Both the position numbers and the translations under genes were made by a program. Under the pieces are notes generated by a model. That model searched no databases and had not been told where the DNA came from. It saw only the letters and a list, made by a program, of their open reading frames with translations. Below, piece after piece: positions 20,584-33,428 of a stretch of DNA of 64,000 nt. The DNA lies in assembly GCA_030998015.1 (NCBI GenBank), contig JARWMV010000241.1, positions 558,001 to 622,000 on the forward strand, read 5' to 3'. This DNA is from Ceratorhiza oryzae-sativae. Lineage: Eukaryota > Basidiomycota > Agaricomycetes > Cantharellales > Ceratobasidiaceae. Positions within the stretch are counted from its first letter, which is position 1. Every line of letters begins with the position of its first letter.

Positions 20584-22006
20584 ATGGTCGCTCAGCACAC
20601 GTACCAGCCGCCTCTCACTCACCGAGCCTCCGGTCCGGGGCTCATCCTTGTGCTTTCCGATCGCTACGCTCACGCCCAACCCCCAAATAAATCCGTGCGT
20701 TTAGACCCTCCTCCACTACAGAAGTGGGCCGAAGAGGGGTTTTGTGTCTTGGCATTCACCGTCCAGATCAGACGAGTGTCGAGCACTGGGGGGAAATCCT
20801 GGCTGATGGGATTGCCCAGCTAAAGAAGAAACCGGAGAGACAGGGGGGACGGTTTGGCGTAATCGGTATGTGATCTTGCAACCATTCGAAGTGATTTAGC
20901 GACCTCATAAGTCTACAGTTTACGAGCCGAACCTCTCAGAGGAGATAACCCAAATCCCAAATATCCCCTCTGAAATAAGCTCCTTGGTCTTATATCTAAA
21001 TCATCCTCGCGCCTCGTCTGTTGGGGTCACTTCCTGTCCACAGCTTCGCCATGTTTCTACTTTCCATTTGACCGTAGGAAAACAGCAAGTCGAAGACACA
21101 ATTGGTCAAGGAGGTACAATTAGCCCAATCAATACCTACGAATACGTCCGGTCTACGACAGGATCGGGAGCAGGCTCAGCTAATTTGTCTTCATTCATTC
21201 ACCCATCGTCGCCGGATTATGATCATACTCATGCGACTCTCGCGCACACACGAACGCTTACATTCCTGCGTACACACATGGGAGGGCCGAGCTTCGATAT
21301 CGAAGCAATATGGGAGGCGCATACACGGTTTGAATTTGAAGGCAGGGATGTAGATGGCACAATGGGCACAATGGTGGTGAGTGTATTGACCCTGCTAGAG
21401 GTTATTGCCGATTTATATGAGGATATTTGAAGGCAGAGCCATATGTCAACCATATCCCAACCCTGTCAGGAGGAATGGGGCGCGAAGCACTAACCTCGTT
21501 CTATGCACGTCATTTCATCCATTCCAACCCAGCCTCAACACGCATGGAGCTTATCAGTCGAACGATCGGGCCGGACAGAGTCGTGGATGAGTTTGTATTC
21601 GAATTTACACACGACGTGGAAATGGATTGGATGTGGGTTTACTTTGTTAATTTGTGGAGCCCACGATTGCGATCGCTAATGTCCGTTCAAGGCTACCTGG
21701 CGTACCACCAACGGGAAAGCATGTTCGTGTGCCTTTTGTAGCAGTGGTGAATGTACGTGGAGACAAATTGTACCATGAGCATATCTACTGGTACGTTTGA
21801 TATATGTTTTGATCGGTGCATCCGACTTACATCCCGACAGGGATCAAGCATCAGTGCTTGCACAAATTGGACTATTGCCGTCACACCTTGCGTTCTCAGG
21901 ATCTACACAGGAGATTAGATTACCCGTTGTGGGGATTGATCAAGCGGAAAAAATGATCAATCCTAATGCTCCACAAAGCAATTTGTTGATTCAGAGGAAA
22001 GAATAG
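20584..22006 (+). CDS. Dienelactone-hydrolase-like plus SnoaL-like two-domain protein
   Basis: Five exons: 20584-20865, 20919-21376, 21433-21632, 21692-21790 and 21841-22006. They give 401 residues if one missing nucleotide near 20765 is restored (LAFTV and DQTSVEHWGEIL lie in different frames; the break is at GTCC). The N-terminal half resembles fungal dienelactone-hydrolase proteins (GPGLILVLSDRY, PPPLQKWAEEGF), but where the G-x-C/S-x-G elbow is expected I read GRFGVIVYEPN, so the nucleophile seems absent. The C-terminal half is a SnoaL/NTF2-like domain: YVNHIPTLSGG, FYARHFIHSNP, RVVDEFVFEFTHDVEMDWM, LPGVPPTGKHVRVPF, GDKLYHEHIYWDQASVL, GLLP. Such fusions are common in basidiomycetes; the reaction is unknown. 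Confidence 0.75.
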
Positions 22007-22115
22007 CGACGCGACGTATGGTAACTGATATCAGGAGGTCGAGTGTGCTTATGTAGGCGATCATGTCATGGAAGTTTTACCAACTTTGATTGAATTATAA
22101 ATGCAATGTCATTAG

Positions 22116-23081
22116 TTAGCCAGTAACTAGTTTCTTCAACTTCGCAAGAACTGCATCAATTTCTTTCGTATGATGGTCCGTAGCCTTTTGTACCTGTATG
22201 GATTTGTCGTCTTCATTACGGTGCGTTGGAACAAGCAACGAACTACAATTTACCTCTACAGCCACTTTGGAATTTTTATCGTAGCCCATCTTCTTGAGCT
22301 GCTTCATTCCTGACTCGCGACTGGTGCGAATCTTCACCTTAGCGTCTTCTGCTTGGCGAGAAGCAGCAGTAGCAACCGATTGACGGGCCTCCATCGTTGG
22401 TCTGTGAAGAAGTCGTCAAGGCGCAGCAGCTGCGGGGAGTGTTTACTCACTTTGGAACCGTGATCTTTAATGTGCGGGCGTCTACTCTTTGGGGTGTCAT
22501 GTTTGGTAGTTGAGCAGCTACGATCGAAACTTCCACATCTTTTAAATTCTGCTTGACAATAAAATCGGCAGCCATTAGAGTGGCCAGGGATGACATACCG
22601 CTTCATCGAACAACGTGATAACAAGTGCGTTCCCATCCCTGACTCCAACAGTAGCGACCTCATCGAGTCTCGAATTTACCCCTTCGCTGCCCTTAAGCTT
22701 GACTTTGACAGGGTCCAACAGCGAAGGTACGACACGACCGCTAACTCGTGCCTCCATCTGCGCTAGCTCACGTTTGTACCACTCCACGGTTGCGGCCATC
22801 TTTCGACTAGCTTCTTGTACTACCTCATCTTCTTCTGAGAGTGCTGTAGGAGTGATATCTTCGTGTTCCGATTTATGCCGCTTAGAGCCACGCGGAGGTG
22901 TGAAATCGGTATGGGTGTCAACGGCGTCGGGAACAGGAGCGTTGACCGATGAGGCTCTTTTACGATGATTCTTGGCATATTGTCGAAGTAAAACCGCAGG
23001 TTGAGGATGATTTTTAACTAGAAAGCGTGGAGTGATTGGTGCTCGGGAGCGAAAAACACACCGGACGAACAACGATGACAT
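22116..23081 (-). CDS. RRF1: Mitochondrial ribosome recycling factor
   Basis: Four exons: 23081-22599, 22548-22451, 22401-22254 and 22193-22116; 807 nt, 268 residues, in phase. The N-terminus is Arg-rich without acidic residues (MSSLFVRCVFRSRAPITPRF), a mitochondrial presequence. The mature part follows the RRF fold: a long helix (MAATVEWYKRELAQMEARVSGRV) then LLDPVKV, RTLKITVPKPTMEARQSVATA, IRTSRESGMKQLKKMG, and a final helix (VQKATDHHTKEIDAVLAKLKKLV). RRF splits post-termination ribosomes together with EF-G2 in the mitochondrial matrix. The spacer between presequence and domain is long and charged. It shares a 376-bp divergent upstream region with mitochondrial isoleucyl-tRNA synthetase. 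Confidence 0.93.
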
Positions 23082-23457
23082 GGTTGATAAATGCTTATTG
23101 GCCAGAGATCACGTGGCCAAGATTGCCACCCAATGACGCTAACCAGGGGCTCACGGCTCAGGAATAAACTCCCCATTAACAAGAACACATTCAAATGTTC
23201 ATGGGTGACATTTCCAAGACTAATGTAAGGAATTGATAGACAAAAGACTACTGATGGCGGGGTTTGTTTGGGTGAGCCACGTGATAGCACGACAATCAAA
23301 CTTTCAAGGCCGATCATCTAATCATAGCCATCTTGAGTCCATGCGTTCTTAGGGTGCTAAATTGGCTCCAAAATACTAGCATACCGTATATCGATAATCT
23401 TTTTAAGCCTTTTTTACGGTAGCTATTTGTTGTCTTTGACTATTCCGATTTCGATCG
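23082..23457. promoter_or_regulatory. Divergent promoter region of RRF1 and mitochondrial IleRS
   Basis: The 376 bp between the two start codons must contain both promoters. No TATA box is obvious. It contains GATCACGTGGCC-type (23106-23117) and GAGCCACGTGATAG-type (23273-23286) CACGTG motifs, possible bHLH-factor sites. Confidence 0.5.
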
Positions 23458-26400
23458 ATGCAACGACCCTCGCGTCATCGTCCACTTTTTACGACTCTGC
23501 GCATCGCTCGAGCTCGCTGTGTATTGACAACTGCAAGATGTATTAGGCCACTTAGCTCGTCAAGCTGCCTTAACAAGCAAGAGCAGAATGCCTTCGCGAA
23601 GACACTATTGCTGCCTAAAACGGCGTTTCCGCTCTGGGCTGATCCATCACAACGAGAATTACCCTACAGAAAAGGACCACCGAGGAACTTTATAAGTGGC
23701 AGGTACTTAAAATCTATAAATAGCCGCGTTGAGTGGTCAATCTTACGCATGTGAAGTGGGGGACCAGAGAGAAGAATGAAACTTCATTTTGCACGACGGT
23801 CCGCCTTACGCCAATGGAAGTCTACATTGTGGTATGTTATCTACATGATTTTTGAATGAAACTGGGATAAAACGACTCCTAGGGCATGCCTTGAACAAGA
23901 TTCTCAAAGATATTATCAATCGGTTTCATGTAATGCGAGGCTATCGTGTACAGTTCGTCGTCCTCCCGTACCAAACTCACTAAGTTAACCATCCATTCCC
24001 AGTTATATGCCTGGATGGGACTGCCATGGTCTCCCTATTGAGGACAAAGCGCTCAAGGAGCTCAAAGTTTGTCTGATTCCCAACATTATCTTGACTTGTT
24101 TAGCGAGATTGATACATATCTCAAGGGAGATGCTCGGACCATCCCTGCGACAACCATTAGGGCCACTGCTCGAGAGTTCGCCCTGCGCGAAGTTGATAGG
24201 CAGCGAGAGGAATTTCAAGAATACGGTATAATGGCGGATTGGTCGGACAACGGGTGCTACCGCACACTCGGTAAGGCCTCATTGGGACTCTGCAGTATCG
24301 GCTAACGCAGAGTAGATCATGAGTACGAAATCCGTCAACTCCAAGTCCTGCAAAAGATGGTCGAGAAAGGTTCGTTGTAGTGAAAGGGCGACCCCAGTTT
24401 ACGCCCTACCTCTGATACGCGTCCAATTTTTATCCACAGGCTTGATATCGAGACGTCACCGCCCGGTCTATTGGTCACCCTCGTCTTTATCTGCACTGGC
24501 CGAGTCCGAACTCGAATATGTTGACGATCATAAGTCGCAATCCGTTTACGTCAATTTTGAGATCGAGGAATGCTCGGTTGCTTTGGAGAAACTTGTACCT
24601 CCTGGCTCTCCGACCCCCTCCCTCATGATATGGACCACAACACCATGGACTCTTCCTGCAAATATGGCCATAGCAGTGAATCCAGATATGGGCTACTATC
24701 TGGTGCAATACAACGGTGGAGAATTGACAATTGTGTCAACCGATAGATTCGAAGAGCTAAAGGGACGGGGTATCTTTGGAGATGATGTGAATTGCTCGGA
24801 AGGGTTTCTGGTGAGAGTGTCGCTTTACAAGCAGCGATCTGCCACCAACCCAAGAATGCATATAGGGGCCGAGCTGGTTGGAACAAGTTACAAGCCAATT
24901 TTCGGATCGTCTCCTTGTCCTATTCTCGCTGCAAAATATGTCACTAGCGAATCAGGCACCGGGCTGGTACATACGGCACCGGCGCACGGCGCTGAAGATT
25001 ACACTGCCTGGCGACTTGCGTCGAAGGACAGCGAGATACTCTGCCCGGTTGATGGCGAAGGCAAGTTCACCGAAGAAGTGGGGACACCTTGGACAAGACT
25101 CATCGGGAAAGAAGTCCTTGGAGACGGAAATATCGAGGTCATACGTATCCTAAACGAACTGGGCGTTCTCGTCAAGAAGGAGACTCTGAGGCACAAATAT
25201 CCATACGACTGGAAGACCAAAAAGCCTGTGATACTAAGGTATGTTATTACATGAAACTAATTCGGGGCATCTAATAACCCATCACAGAGCAACTTCACAA
25301 TGGTTTACCAACTTGGATGCGATCAAAGATGCTGCGCTAGAAGCCCTCAAGGACGTCAAGTTTTACCCCGAAGTTTGTAAGCTTGAAGGGATCTATCTGG
25401 TACATACGATAGTCTAACGCTTAGAGGCTCTTAGCCCGTGCTCGCCTAGAAGCATTCACTCGGGAGCGCTCAGAGTGGTGTATCTCTCGGCAACGCACCT
25501 GGGGAGTCCCGATACCCGCGTTATACGATTCTGAAACCGATGAAGCTCTGCTCACGTCAGAATCTCTCGAACACATCATCTCTGTTTTACGTGAGAAAGG
25601 GACGCATCATTGGTGGGACGGCCCAGTCGAGGACTTCATACCCCCCTCAGCAAGATCAAGTACACGCGCATGGCGAAAAGGCACGGACACAATTGACGTC
25701 TGGTTTGACAGTGGCTCCTCGTGGTCACTCATCCGAGACCTGCACATCAGGAACGGGCCGGTTGCAGACTTGTGCTTAGAAGGTAGCGATCAGCACCGTG
25801 GTTGGTTTCAAAGCCTGCTACTGACAGCCGTGAGCTGCGCGGAGAAGAATGAGAAGCCACGGGCACCATATGGAGCCCTGATAACCCATGGCTTCGTATT
25901 GGACGCTAAAGGAAAGAAGATGAGCAAGAGTCTAGGGAACATCATCAGTCCTATGGACGTGATTCATGGTGGAAAGGTCGGCTATTACAAACCAAAAATC
26001 TCGCTCATGAGTTTACACTACTTTGTCACAGGACAAGAAGGCCGAGCCCGCATATGGGGCTGATGTCCTTAGGCTTTGGGCCGCAACTGTCGAATACGGA
26101 AAGGACGTTTCGCTTAGCCAAACTGTACTTGCACAAGCGGCGGAAACGCTCCGCAAGGTCCGTAACTCGGCGCGCTTTGTATTGGGAAACATAGGTTCCG
26201 TCTCAACGAGGGATTACCAAATTTAACGCACGACGAACTCGGCTTAGTGAGCAGTCGATTACAAGAATAACCCGAGGTATGTTACTGATTGTGTTTCCGG
26301 CACAGATCGAGCGATATGTGATGCATCAATTGTACACTCTCGAAAACAACGCTCATGAGGCTTATTCGACTTATAATTTCCAAAAAGGTAGGATGCAGTG

Positions 26401-27382
26401 CGGCTGAACCCAGGATGCTCATTTATCGGGCGATTCGCTTAGTGGTGCATTCTGTTGCTGCGTTTACCAACAACGTACTTTCGTCATTCTACTTTGATAT
26501 CATGAAGGATACTCTTTACGCAGAGTCCCCCCAGAGTCCAACAAGAAAGCTTACTTTGGTTGTGCTATGCGAGGTCCGTGCTGGATCGGCGGCGGGCAAC
26601 TTCAAATTGACTTTTTCCAGATCCTGACGATTCTTTCAAGTATCGTGGCCCCAATCCTCCCCCACCTTGCCGAAGAGATCCACTGGCATCTTCAACCGTC
26701 CGCTTCAACCAGCATCTTTCAATCTGGTTGGAGTGCTGTGGTGGGCAGCGTGTTAGACAGTGCTAGTGACCTACTAACACGCATATAGTCGGAGGAGTTC
26801 AATGACCTTGAAGCTGAAACGGATATGCAGCGAATTCTCGTGGTCCGCACGGCCATATTGGAGGGACTTGAACGAGTCAGGCAAGAAAAGTAGGGATTAT
26901 CTTCATCTTACGTGCCTTGAAATATCTTATCGCCAAATGCAGGCAGCTCAAAAGTGCATTAGAGGCTCAAGTAGAAATATACTTGAAAACTAGTGGTCCG
27001 ATAGCAAAGATACTTCATAGAGAGAGTGAGGCATCAGACCTGTCTAAAATAACTGGCCACCATTAACGCAAAAATTCTAGTTGACTTGCTTCCCTCGATT
27101 TTCATTGTTTCGGATGTCTCGCTACAGGATAAGACCCCGTTGGACGAGCACCCCTGGGCATATGCTGATCAAAAGTTTACAATTGGTGCATTTCAACGTA
27201 AAGTCTATTATTCGTTACTGACTAACTAGCACATAGATCAAGATGACATGATAATTCGTATTAAGCCCTCTTATGGGGCCAAATGCTCACGCTGCTGGAA
27301 ATGGACTGCACCCCAGCCTGTCGAGGAAACTGCATCTTCGCTCTGCAAGAGGTGCCACGATGTATTGGATTCATCTCATTAA
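23458..27382 (+). CDS. ISM1: Isoleucyl-tRNA synthetase, mitochondrial
   Basis: A class I synthetase spread over many exons. Start ATG 23458 begins an Arg-rich presequence ([20 protein letters not shown]). Landmarks in order: [13 protein letters not shown] followed by the HIGH equivalent HCGHALNK (codon split by an intron near 23832), [12 protein letters not shown] (24003), [24 protein letters not shown] in the editing domain, [57 protein letters not shown], the KMSKS motif KKMSKSLGN (25917), [11 protein letters not shown], and a C-terminal zinc finger AKCSRCWKW with LCKRCHD ending at 27382. That bacterial-type Zn finger and the presequence indicate the mitochondrial enzyme. At least three single-nucleotide frame breaks occur (about 23672 in an A run, 23789 in a T run, 26210-26222). 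They look like sequence errors because conservation resumes at once. Confidence 0.93.
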
Positions 27383-27653
27383 CATGGTTAATCAGAGCCG
27401 CTACATCCAATTTCTTATATTGATTCTGGCCTGAACATGTTATTTTAGCTGAAGTGGGTTCAGTATTTTGGCCATGAATACTATAAGCCATTTGAGCGGA
27501 TGGGTCGAGGCAACATCGGGACGTTTGGCTTACAGAAACAGATGCGGCAAGCGTGCCGATCTATGATAAGGTTAGTATACGGCAAATATAAGCCAATCAT
27601 ATATAAGGCTTATGGACGTTCGATAACCCCGGTGGATTCCTCCCCTCTCAACA

Positions 27654-30207
27654 ATGTCCCAAAACGCAGACGGGTCCTTTTCTTCTCTTGCTCCCCCTCT
27701 CAATGAAGCATCTTTACCGCCCACGGATTTGACAGTTGCACAGTTTATGTTGGATGTAGCCCATCCGTTGCGGCCTCTGCGCGATACAAACAGCCCTTGG
27801 TTCATTGAGGATGAGACTGGCCGCGGCGTTGGCTACGAGGAGGTTCGCGCTCGCACTTGGGGGCTAGCCAATGCAATGAGAAGTCGCTGGCCGGACGTTG
27901 GTATGATTTTAGATTGATCCAGAGCAGCGGCGTTTTCACTGATGGGGCCATTCTCCCAGTTGAAGACGACGTCGGTGAGTGCGCAATGGCCGGAATGGAT
28001 TTACAAAATTAACACTTGATGTGCAACTAGTCTGCATCTTTTCACCTAATAATGTTGATTATCCGGTTGCTATTTGGGCTGCACATCGACTGTCCCTGAC
28101 CGTGTCTTGTGCGAACCCCGGTTACACCGAAGATGAGCTCGTCTATCAGTTGGAGGCATGCATTAACCCAGATTGTCAATACTTCATCTACTAACCGTGA
28201 CATACCCTAGGCGACAAAATCAAAGCTCCTTCTCATACACCCGACTAATACACACGTTGCGCTAAGCGCGGCAAAACGGGCAGGTCTCGCGGAAGATAGG
28301 ATTTTCTCGCTAATGAATGTAGACCACGAACCCCCTCCTGTTCGAATCCTCAATATCGACCAACTTGTGAATGGTTTGTCTTGTCCTCGGTAACCACTGA
28401 GCGTTGAAGAGATGATTCGTTACGGTCATAGAGGGTCTCAAATCGCCCAAGTTATTCGAAGAGAAGCGGTTAAGTTCAGGAGAGAACAAGACTAAGGTAG
28501 CCTTTTATTCATTCTCAAGGTTAGTTTATTGTGTTTTGTGTTATGCTACTCGACTTGACGAAGCCGCCCTCCAGCGGTACAACCGGCAAGCCGAAGGCAG
28601 TAGCCATCCCGCATTACTCGGTCATATCCAACGTGATCCAAAACGCAGCGTTCGTTAGGCTCAACGACCCAACTCTTCCCCATGACAGATCACGGTACCG
28701 CAAAGGGGATGTTAACCTCGGTGTTTTACCTATGTTTCGTGAGTAACAAGACTGTTCGGGACTGGCTTCAAAGCTACTGACTAGTCCAAGATATATATGG
28801 CCTAGTCTATGTGGTAGGCTGTCTTAAATAGAAGGGTATATTTTAACCCGATCCTACGATACTAGATGTTCTTTGGAATATTTGCAGGAATGCCTCTGGT
28901 GGTCATACCCAAGTTCAATTATGTCGAAATGCTCAAGAGTATCGTGAAGTATAGAGTAACACACCTATCGTGGGTTTAGCGTTTTGACTATCATCTCAAG
29001 CTTACCCAATCTATATCATAGGTTGGTTCCTCCACAAATAGTTTTGTTTTGCAAGGTCAGCACACATAGTTTTACAGGATATGCTTTGTTTAACGATTGG
29101 GTGATCCTCAGCATCCGGAAACAAAGAACTACGATTTCTCACACTGCCATTTCGTTCTTTCGGGAGCAGCTCCAGTTTCTCCTGAGCTTACTGCCCAGTT
29201 CATGAAGGTCATGCCGAACATAAGCTTTGGTCAAGCCTATGGTGTGTGTGTGTATTGTGCTAGTGCGAGCTCATACTGATTTCCAACGTTATCGGACACA
29301 GGTATGACTGAGACCTGTGAGCATCGAGGCCACCCTATCACTATGGGTTCTTTCAACGCTTCAATTTGACTATATGCACATAGCGTCGATCGTTACCATG
29401 GTTCCGCTAGAGCAAGCTGGCTCCGCCGGAGTACCAGGTGGCTCCGGGCATATAATTCCCAACACGAGGATTAAAATCATCAAATCAGACGGGACTCTTG
29501 CTGGGTATGATGAGCTCGGCGAGCTGGTTGTGGCCGGTCCCCAAGTGACTCTACGTTATGAGAACAATGAGACGGCGTAAGCAACTTCTCTGGTTCCGAT
29601 TTTTAAATTCACAAAGCCATCGCAGCACGAAAGAAACATATGTGGATGGTTGGGTCTATACCGGCGATGAAGTTACGATCAACAGGTCTGGAGAGGTTTT
29701 CATCGTGGACCGCCTGAAAGAGATCATCAAAGTTGGGGGATTCCAAGTCGCGCCAGCCGAAATCGAAGGGCATTTACTCAACAGCCCACTCGTTGACGAT
29801 GCAGGTGTGATTGGACTGCCAGATGATTTCTCCGGTGAGGTACCCCTCGCGTTCATAGTACTTTCAGCCGAAGCAAAAAAAAGCGGAATGAACGGCGCGG
29901 GAATGAAGCGAGAGATTTTTATGGTAAGTTTTTCCTAAGAAATTTCTCAAGTAATATATAATAATTAACCAATATGAACAGTTTGTAGCAGAAAAGAAAG
30001 TCAACTATAAGTGGTTAAGGGGAGGTATCGTGTTTGTTGAAGCCATCCCGAAGAATCCAAGTGGGAAGATACTAGTAAGATTCCCATTGCAAAAATTAGC
30101 GAGAAAAATGATTTAATATGAATGAACAATAGCGACGGCTACTTCGAGATCAGGCTAAGAACCTAACCTTGGAGGAGCGGGGTGTCGTACGAGCACAGAA
30201 GCTATAA
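27654..30207 (+). CDS. 4-coumarate-CoA ligase-like acyl-CoA synthetase (copy 1)
   Basis: Fifteen exons from 27654 to 30207 sum to 1767 nt, 588 residues. ANL-superfamily motifs: [15 protein letters not shown] (A3 ATP-binding loop, split by an intron at 28519/28575), LPMFHIYGL, YGMTET, YTGDEV and [21 protein letters not shown], and the C-terminal catalytic Lys segment [15 protein letters not shown]. Such enzymes adenylate an aromatic or fatty carboxylate and transfer it to CoA. The C-terminus is AQKL, close to but not matching a peroxisomal PTS1. Two exons are only 15 nt (27960-27974 and 29302-29316). The intron after exon 3 starts with GC (28156). A TATATAAG box at about 27599-27606 precedes the ATG by about 50 nt. 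A tandem paralog follows at 30732. Confidence 0.92.
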
Positions 30208-30731
30208 GTTTACTGCATAATACCCAAGCAATTAATTCAAGGAATTGTTTACTACTTTCATCATGAGATCTGTAGTTTGCCCTGAAAAGCATCTTGGTTG
30301 CCCACCCCCACCAAAGTCACGCCAACCAGACGACAATACCCTATGTGTACGAAACAAAAGGTTATACTTAAATTAGAAACACAAATTTAAATATTTGACC
30401 CAGAATTTGAAGCTTGGTTCGCAACGTGTCCTTGTAGTAGCTCCAAAAGTTGGGCCAGGCAATGTGTGCACTTGTTTGAGCTATATTTGTCAGGGGTTCC
30501 CCATATATATCACATGTTACAAGAAAGAAACTTGTCCTCTTGTGCCAATTTGGGAAATATCGAGAACGTCCCCTTCGTTTGGTTCGCTTGACGCCAACCC
30601 AACCACATTCGCCGTCACCGGCAAAGTTATCGCATAGCCGGTGGTCACGAGATTCACCGTAATCTGGGGCCTTACTATATAGGGTGGCCCATGTATCGCG
30701 TTCGACTTGGCATTGGGTATCTTCATCCACA
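30208..30731. other. Spacer between the two 4CL-like genes
   Basis: About 520 bases with no gene; promoter of copy 2, with a CTATATAGG string near 30676-30684. The long minus frame at 30368-30856 is partly antisense to the first exon of copy 2 and has no motif. Confidence 0.4.
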
Positions 30732-33269
30732 ATGTCTCGAAACCCAGACGGCACATTCTCCTCCTTTGCTCCTCCGCTTGATGAGGCTTGTTCGCCGCCT
30801 ACCGACTTGTCAATTCCCCAGTTCATTTTGGACAGCACCCATCCGCTGAGACCCATCCGTGACGCAAACAGCCCATGGTTTGTCGAAGACGAGACAGGTC
30901 GACGGGTCGGCTATGAGGAGGTTCGAGCGCGAACCTGGGGATTGGCTAACTCTGTGAGACGTCGCTGGCCGGATGTTGGTGTGTGCGGTTTTTACACAGT
31001 TCTGGGAGTGTCCTAATCTCATACCCATGATGTCACCGACCTCAGTTGAAGACGACGTCGGTCATTTAAAGTTAATTGCTATCTTGTGCTTGGGAATAGG
31101 CTGATACATCGTGTCAATCAGTATGCATCTATTCGCCAAATAACGTGGATTATCCTATTGCAATATGGGCAGCACACCGCCTATCTCTAACCGTGTCTTG
31201 CGCCAATCCCGCTTACACCGAGGATGAGCTTATATATCAACTACAAGTACGTAAAACAAACCTGCTCCCGATATTCATCTCATTTATGATACACATTAGG
31301 CAACTAAGTCGAAAATACTCTTTATCCACCCAACGAATTTCAAAGTTGCTTTGAAGGCCGCCAGAAAGGTGGGCCTTGACGAAACCCGGGTTGTTTCGTT
31401 GATGGGAGTAAATCACAAACCACCAGCTGGGATTCTTACGGTGGACCAACTGGTAACTGGTGGGTCTTAGCCATCAAAGCTCGAAATCGTGAATTGAAGC
31501 ATAATGCGCATGCATGTAGAGGGCCTTAATTCTTCTAAGTCGTTTGTGGAGAAGCAACTCGCCGCTGGAGAGAACAAGACCAAAGTGGCATTTTTCTCAT
31601 TCTCAAGGTGATTGTTATGTCTGTCAACGATTTCATACCGGCATCGCCAACTAGGATGCGCATTCGATAGCGGTACAACTGGAAAGCCCAAGGCAGTGGC
31701 TATCCCGCACCACGCCGTTATCGCCAATGTGATTCAAACTGCCGCTTTCGTCCGGCTTAATGACTCGACTCTTCCGCCGGAACTGGCAAGATATCGGAAA
31801 GGGGATGTCAATCTTGGCGTTTTGCCAATGTTTCGTATGTTCTTAGAGCTTCGCCTTCCACATGGGTGAAAAATAACGTTTTACTAGATATTTACGGCCT
31901 CGTTTTGGTGGTATGGCCGGCTAGATTAAATGTCCATTGGATCACTCATACCCTATGCATAGCTACACTTCGGCTTGTTTGCGGGTCTACCGCTTGTCGT
32001 CATACCTCAATTCAATTTCGTTGAGATGCTCAAGAGCATTGTTAAATATCGGATTACTCACTTGTCGTAAGTCTCGCCTTTGGATTATTCGAGTGACCTT
32101 ATTAACAAGACCAGGCTTGTGCCCCCGCAAATCGTATTATTCTGCAAGGTTGGTCCAGCTTTAGTTTAGCCATATGTTTTCAGGCTTATCGTGGAGTCTC
32201 AGCATCCTGCGACCAAGAATTACGATTTCTCCCATTGCCATTTCGCGCTAGTGGGAGCAGCACCAGTATCTCCTGAATTGACGGCACAGTTCAGACAAGT
32301 TATGCCCAATCTCAGCTTCGGACAAGCATACGGTGAGCATCCACAGCTGCGTGTCTACACTTTTCGCTCTAAGAGCTGAGAACTCTAGGAATGACTGAAA
32401 CGGGTAAATCCACCGACTTGGAGCTGTGCCTACGTAAACTGAATCACGTCGTTTAGCAACACTCGTTACGATGGTCACTCTAGAGCACGCCAAAACAGGT
32501 GGAATACCTGGCAGTGCTGGCCAAATTATCAACAATACCATAGTCAAGGTTCTCAAGCCGGACGGGACGCTCGCTGGATATGACGAGCCCGGAGAACTTG
32601 TCGTAACAGGTCCTCAAATGACCCTCCGTTATGAAAATAATGAAGCAGCGTGAGTGTAAAATATATGGATGCGCTTGACTCTTTTAATGGTGTCTCAGAA
32701 CCAAGGAAACCTATGTCGATGGTTGGGTACACACTGGTGACGAGGTTGTTATCAATAAATCGGGGACGTCTTTATTGTCGACCGCCTCAAAGAGCTGATC
32801 AAGGTTCGGGGGTTCCAAGTTGCACCAGCGGAACTCGAGGGACATTTGCTTGATCACCCTTTCGTGGACGATGCGGGCGTTATTGGGCTACCAGATGAGT
32901 ATTCTGGAGAGGTTCCGCTTGCATTCGTGGTACTCTCGCCAGAAGCGAAAAAAAGCGGACTGAGCGAACTGGCAATAAAGAAACAGCTTGCTCAGGTAAG
33001 AGATGCTGGTTGCCAGGAACGAATGCTTGAATTGACGGATCCCCAAATAGTTTGTCTCGGATAAAAAGGTCAACTACAAGTGGCTCAAAGGCGGCCTGGT
33101 CTTCGTTGATGCTATCCCGAAGAACCCAAGCGGCAAGATTCTGGTAAGTATGTAGCGGACATTTGCATATAAAACTAACGTTATTAAATTTCAGCGACGG
33201 ATGCTTCGGGATAGGGCAAAGAGTCTAACTCTAGAGGAAAGGGGGTTGGCAGGCGCACAAAAACTGTAG
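30732..33269 (+). CDS. 4-coumarate-CoA ligase-like acyl-CoA synthetase (copy 2)
   Basis: The same exon layout as copy 1, including a 15-nt exon at 31046-31060 that is identical in sequence to the one in copy 1. Motifs: [19 protein letters not shown] (intron inside the A3 loop), [40 protein letters not shown], and [15 protein letters not shown], ending AQKL at 33269. One nucleotide is missing in the G run at 32762-32765: the INKSG and DVFIVDRL segments lie in different frames. Everything after that is conserved, so this is a likely sequence error, although recent inactivation is possible. The copy-2 hinge reads KVRGFQ where copy 1 has KVGGFQ; the Gly is usually conserved at this position. The two copies probably arose by tandem duplication and may differ in acid substrate. 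Confidence 0.88.
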
Positions 33270-33428
33270 CACACAGCCCGATTAGTCCGGAACCAGAGTA
33301 TCGCTATTACTCTTGACTCTTGTACAGATCGGCCCACCATTTCAACTATTGAATTGAGTATATTCAAACAGATTCTTCAAAGCTACGTGCAAGCGTACAC
33401 CTTGTCATTACTTGCGACCGCCAGGAAC

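Noticed and set aside
28335..28360. Box B-like GTTCGAATCC string suggesting a tRNA gene
   Set aside because: Lies in frame within a coding exon of 4CL copy 1; no cloverleaf around it.
30368..30856. 162-codon minus-strand frame between the 4CL genes
   Set aside because: Partly antisense to the first exon of copy 2 and otherwise motif-free.
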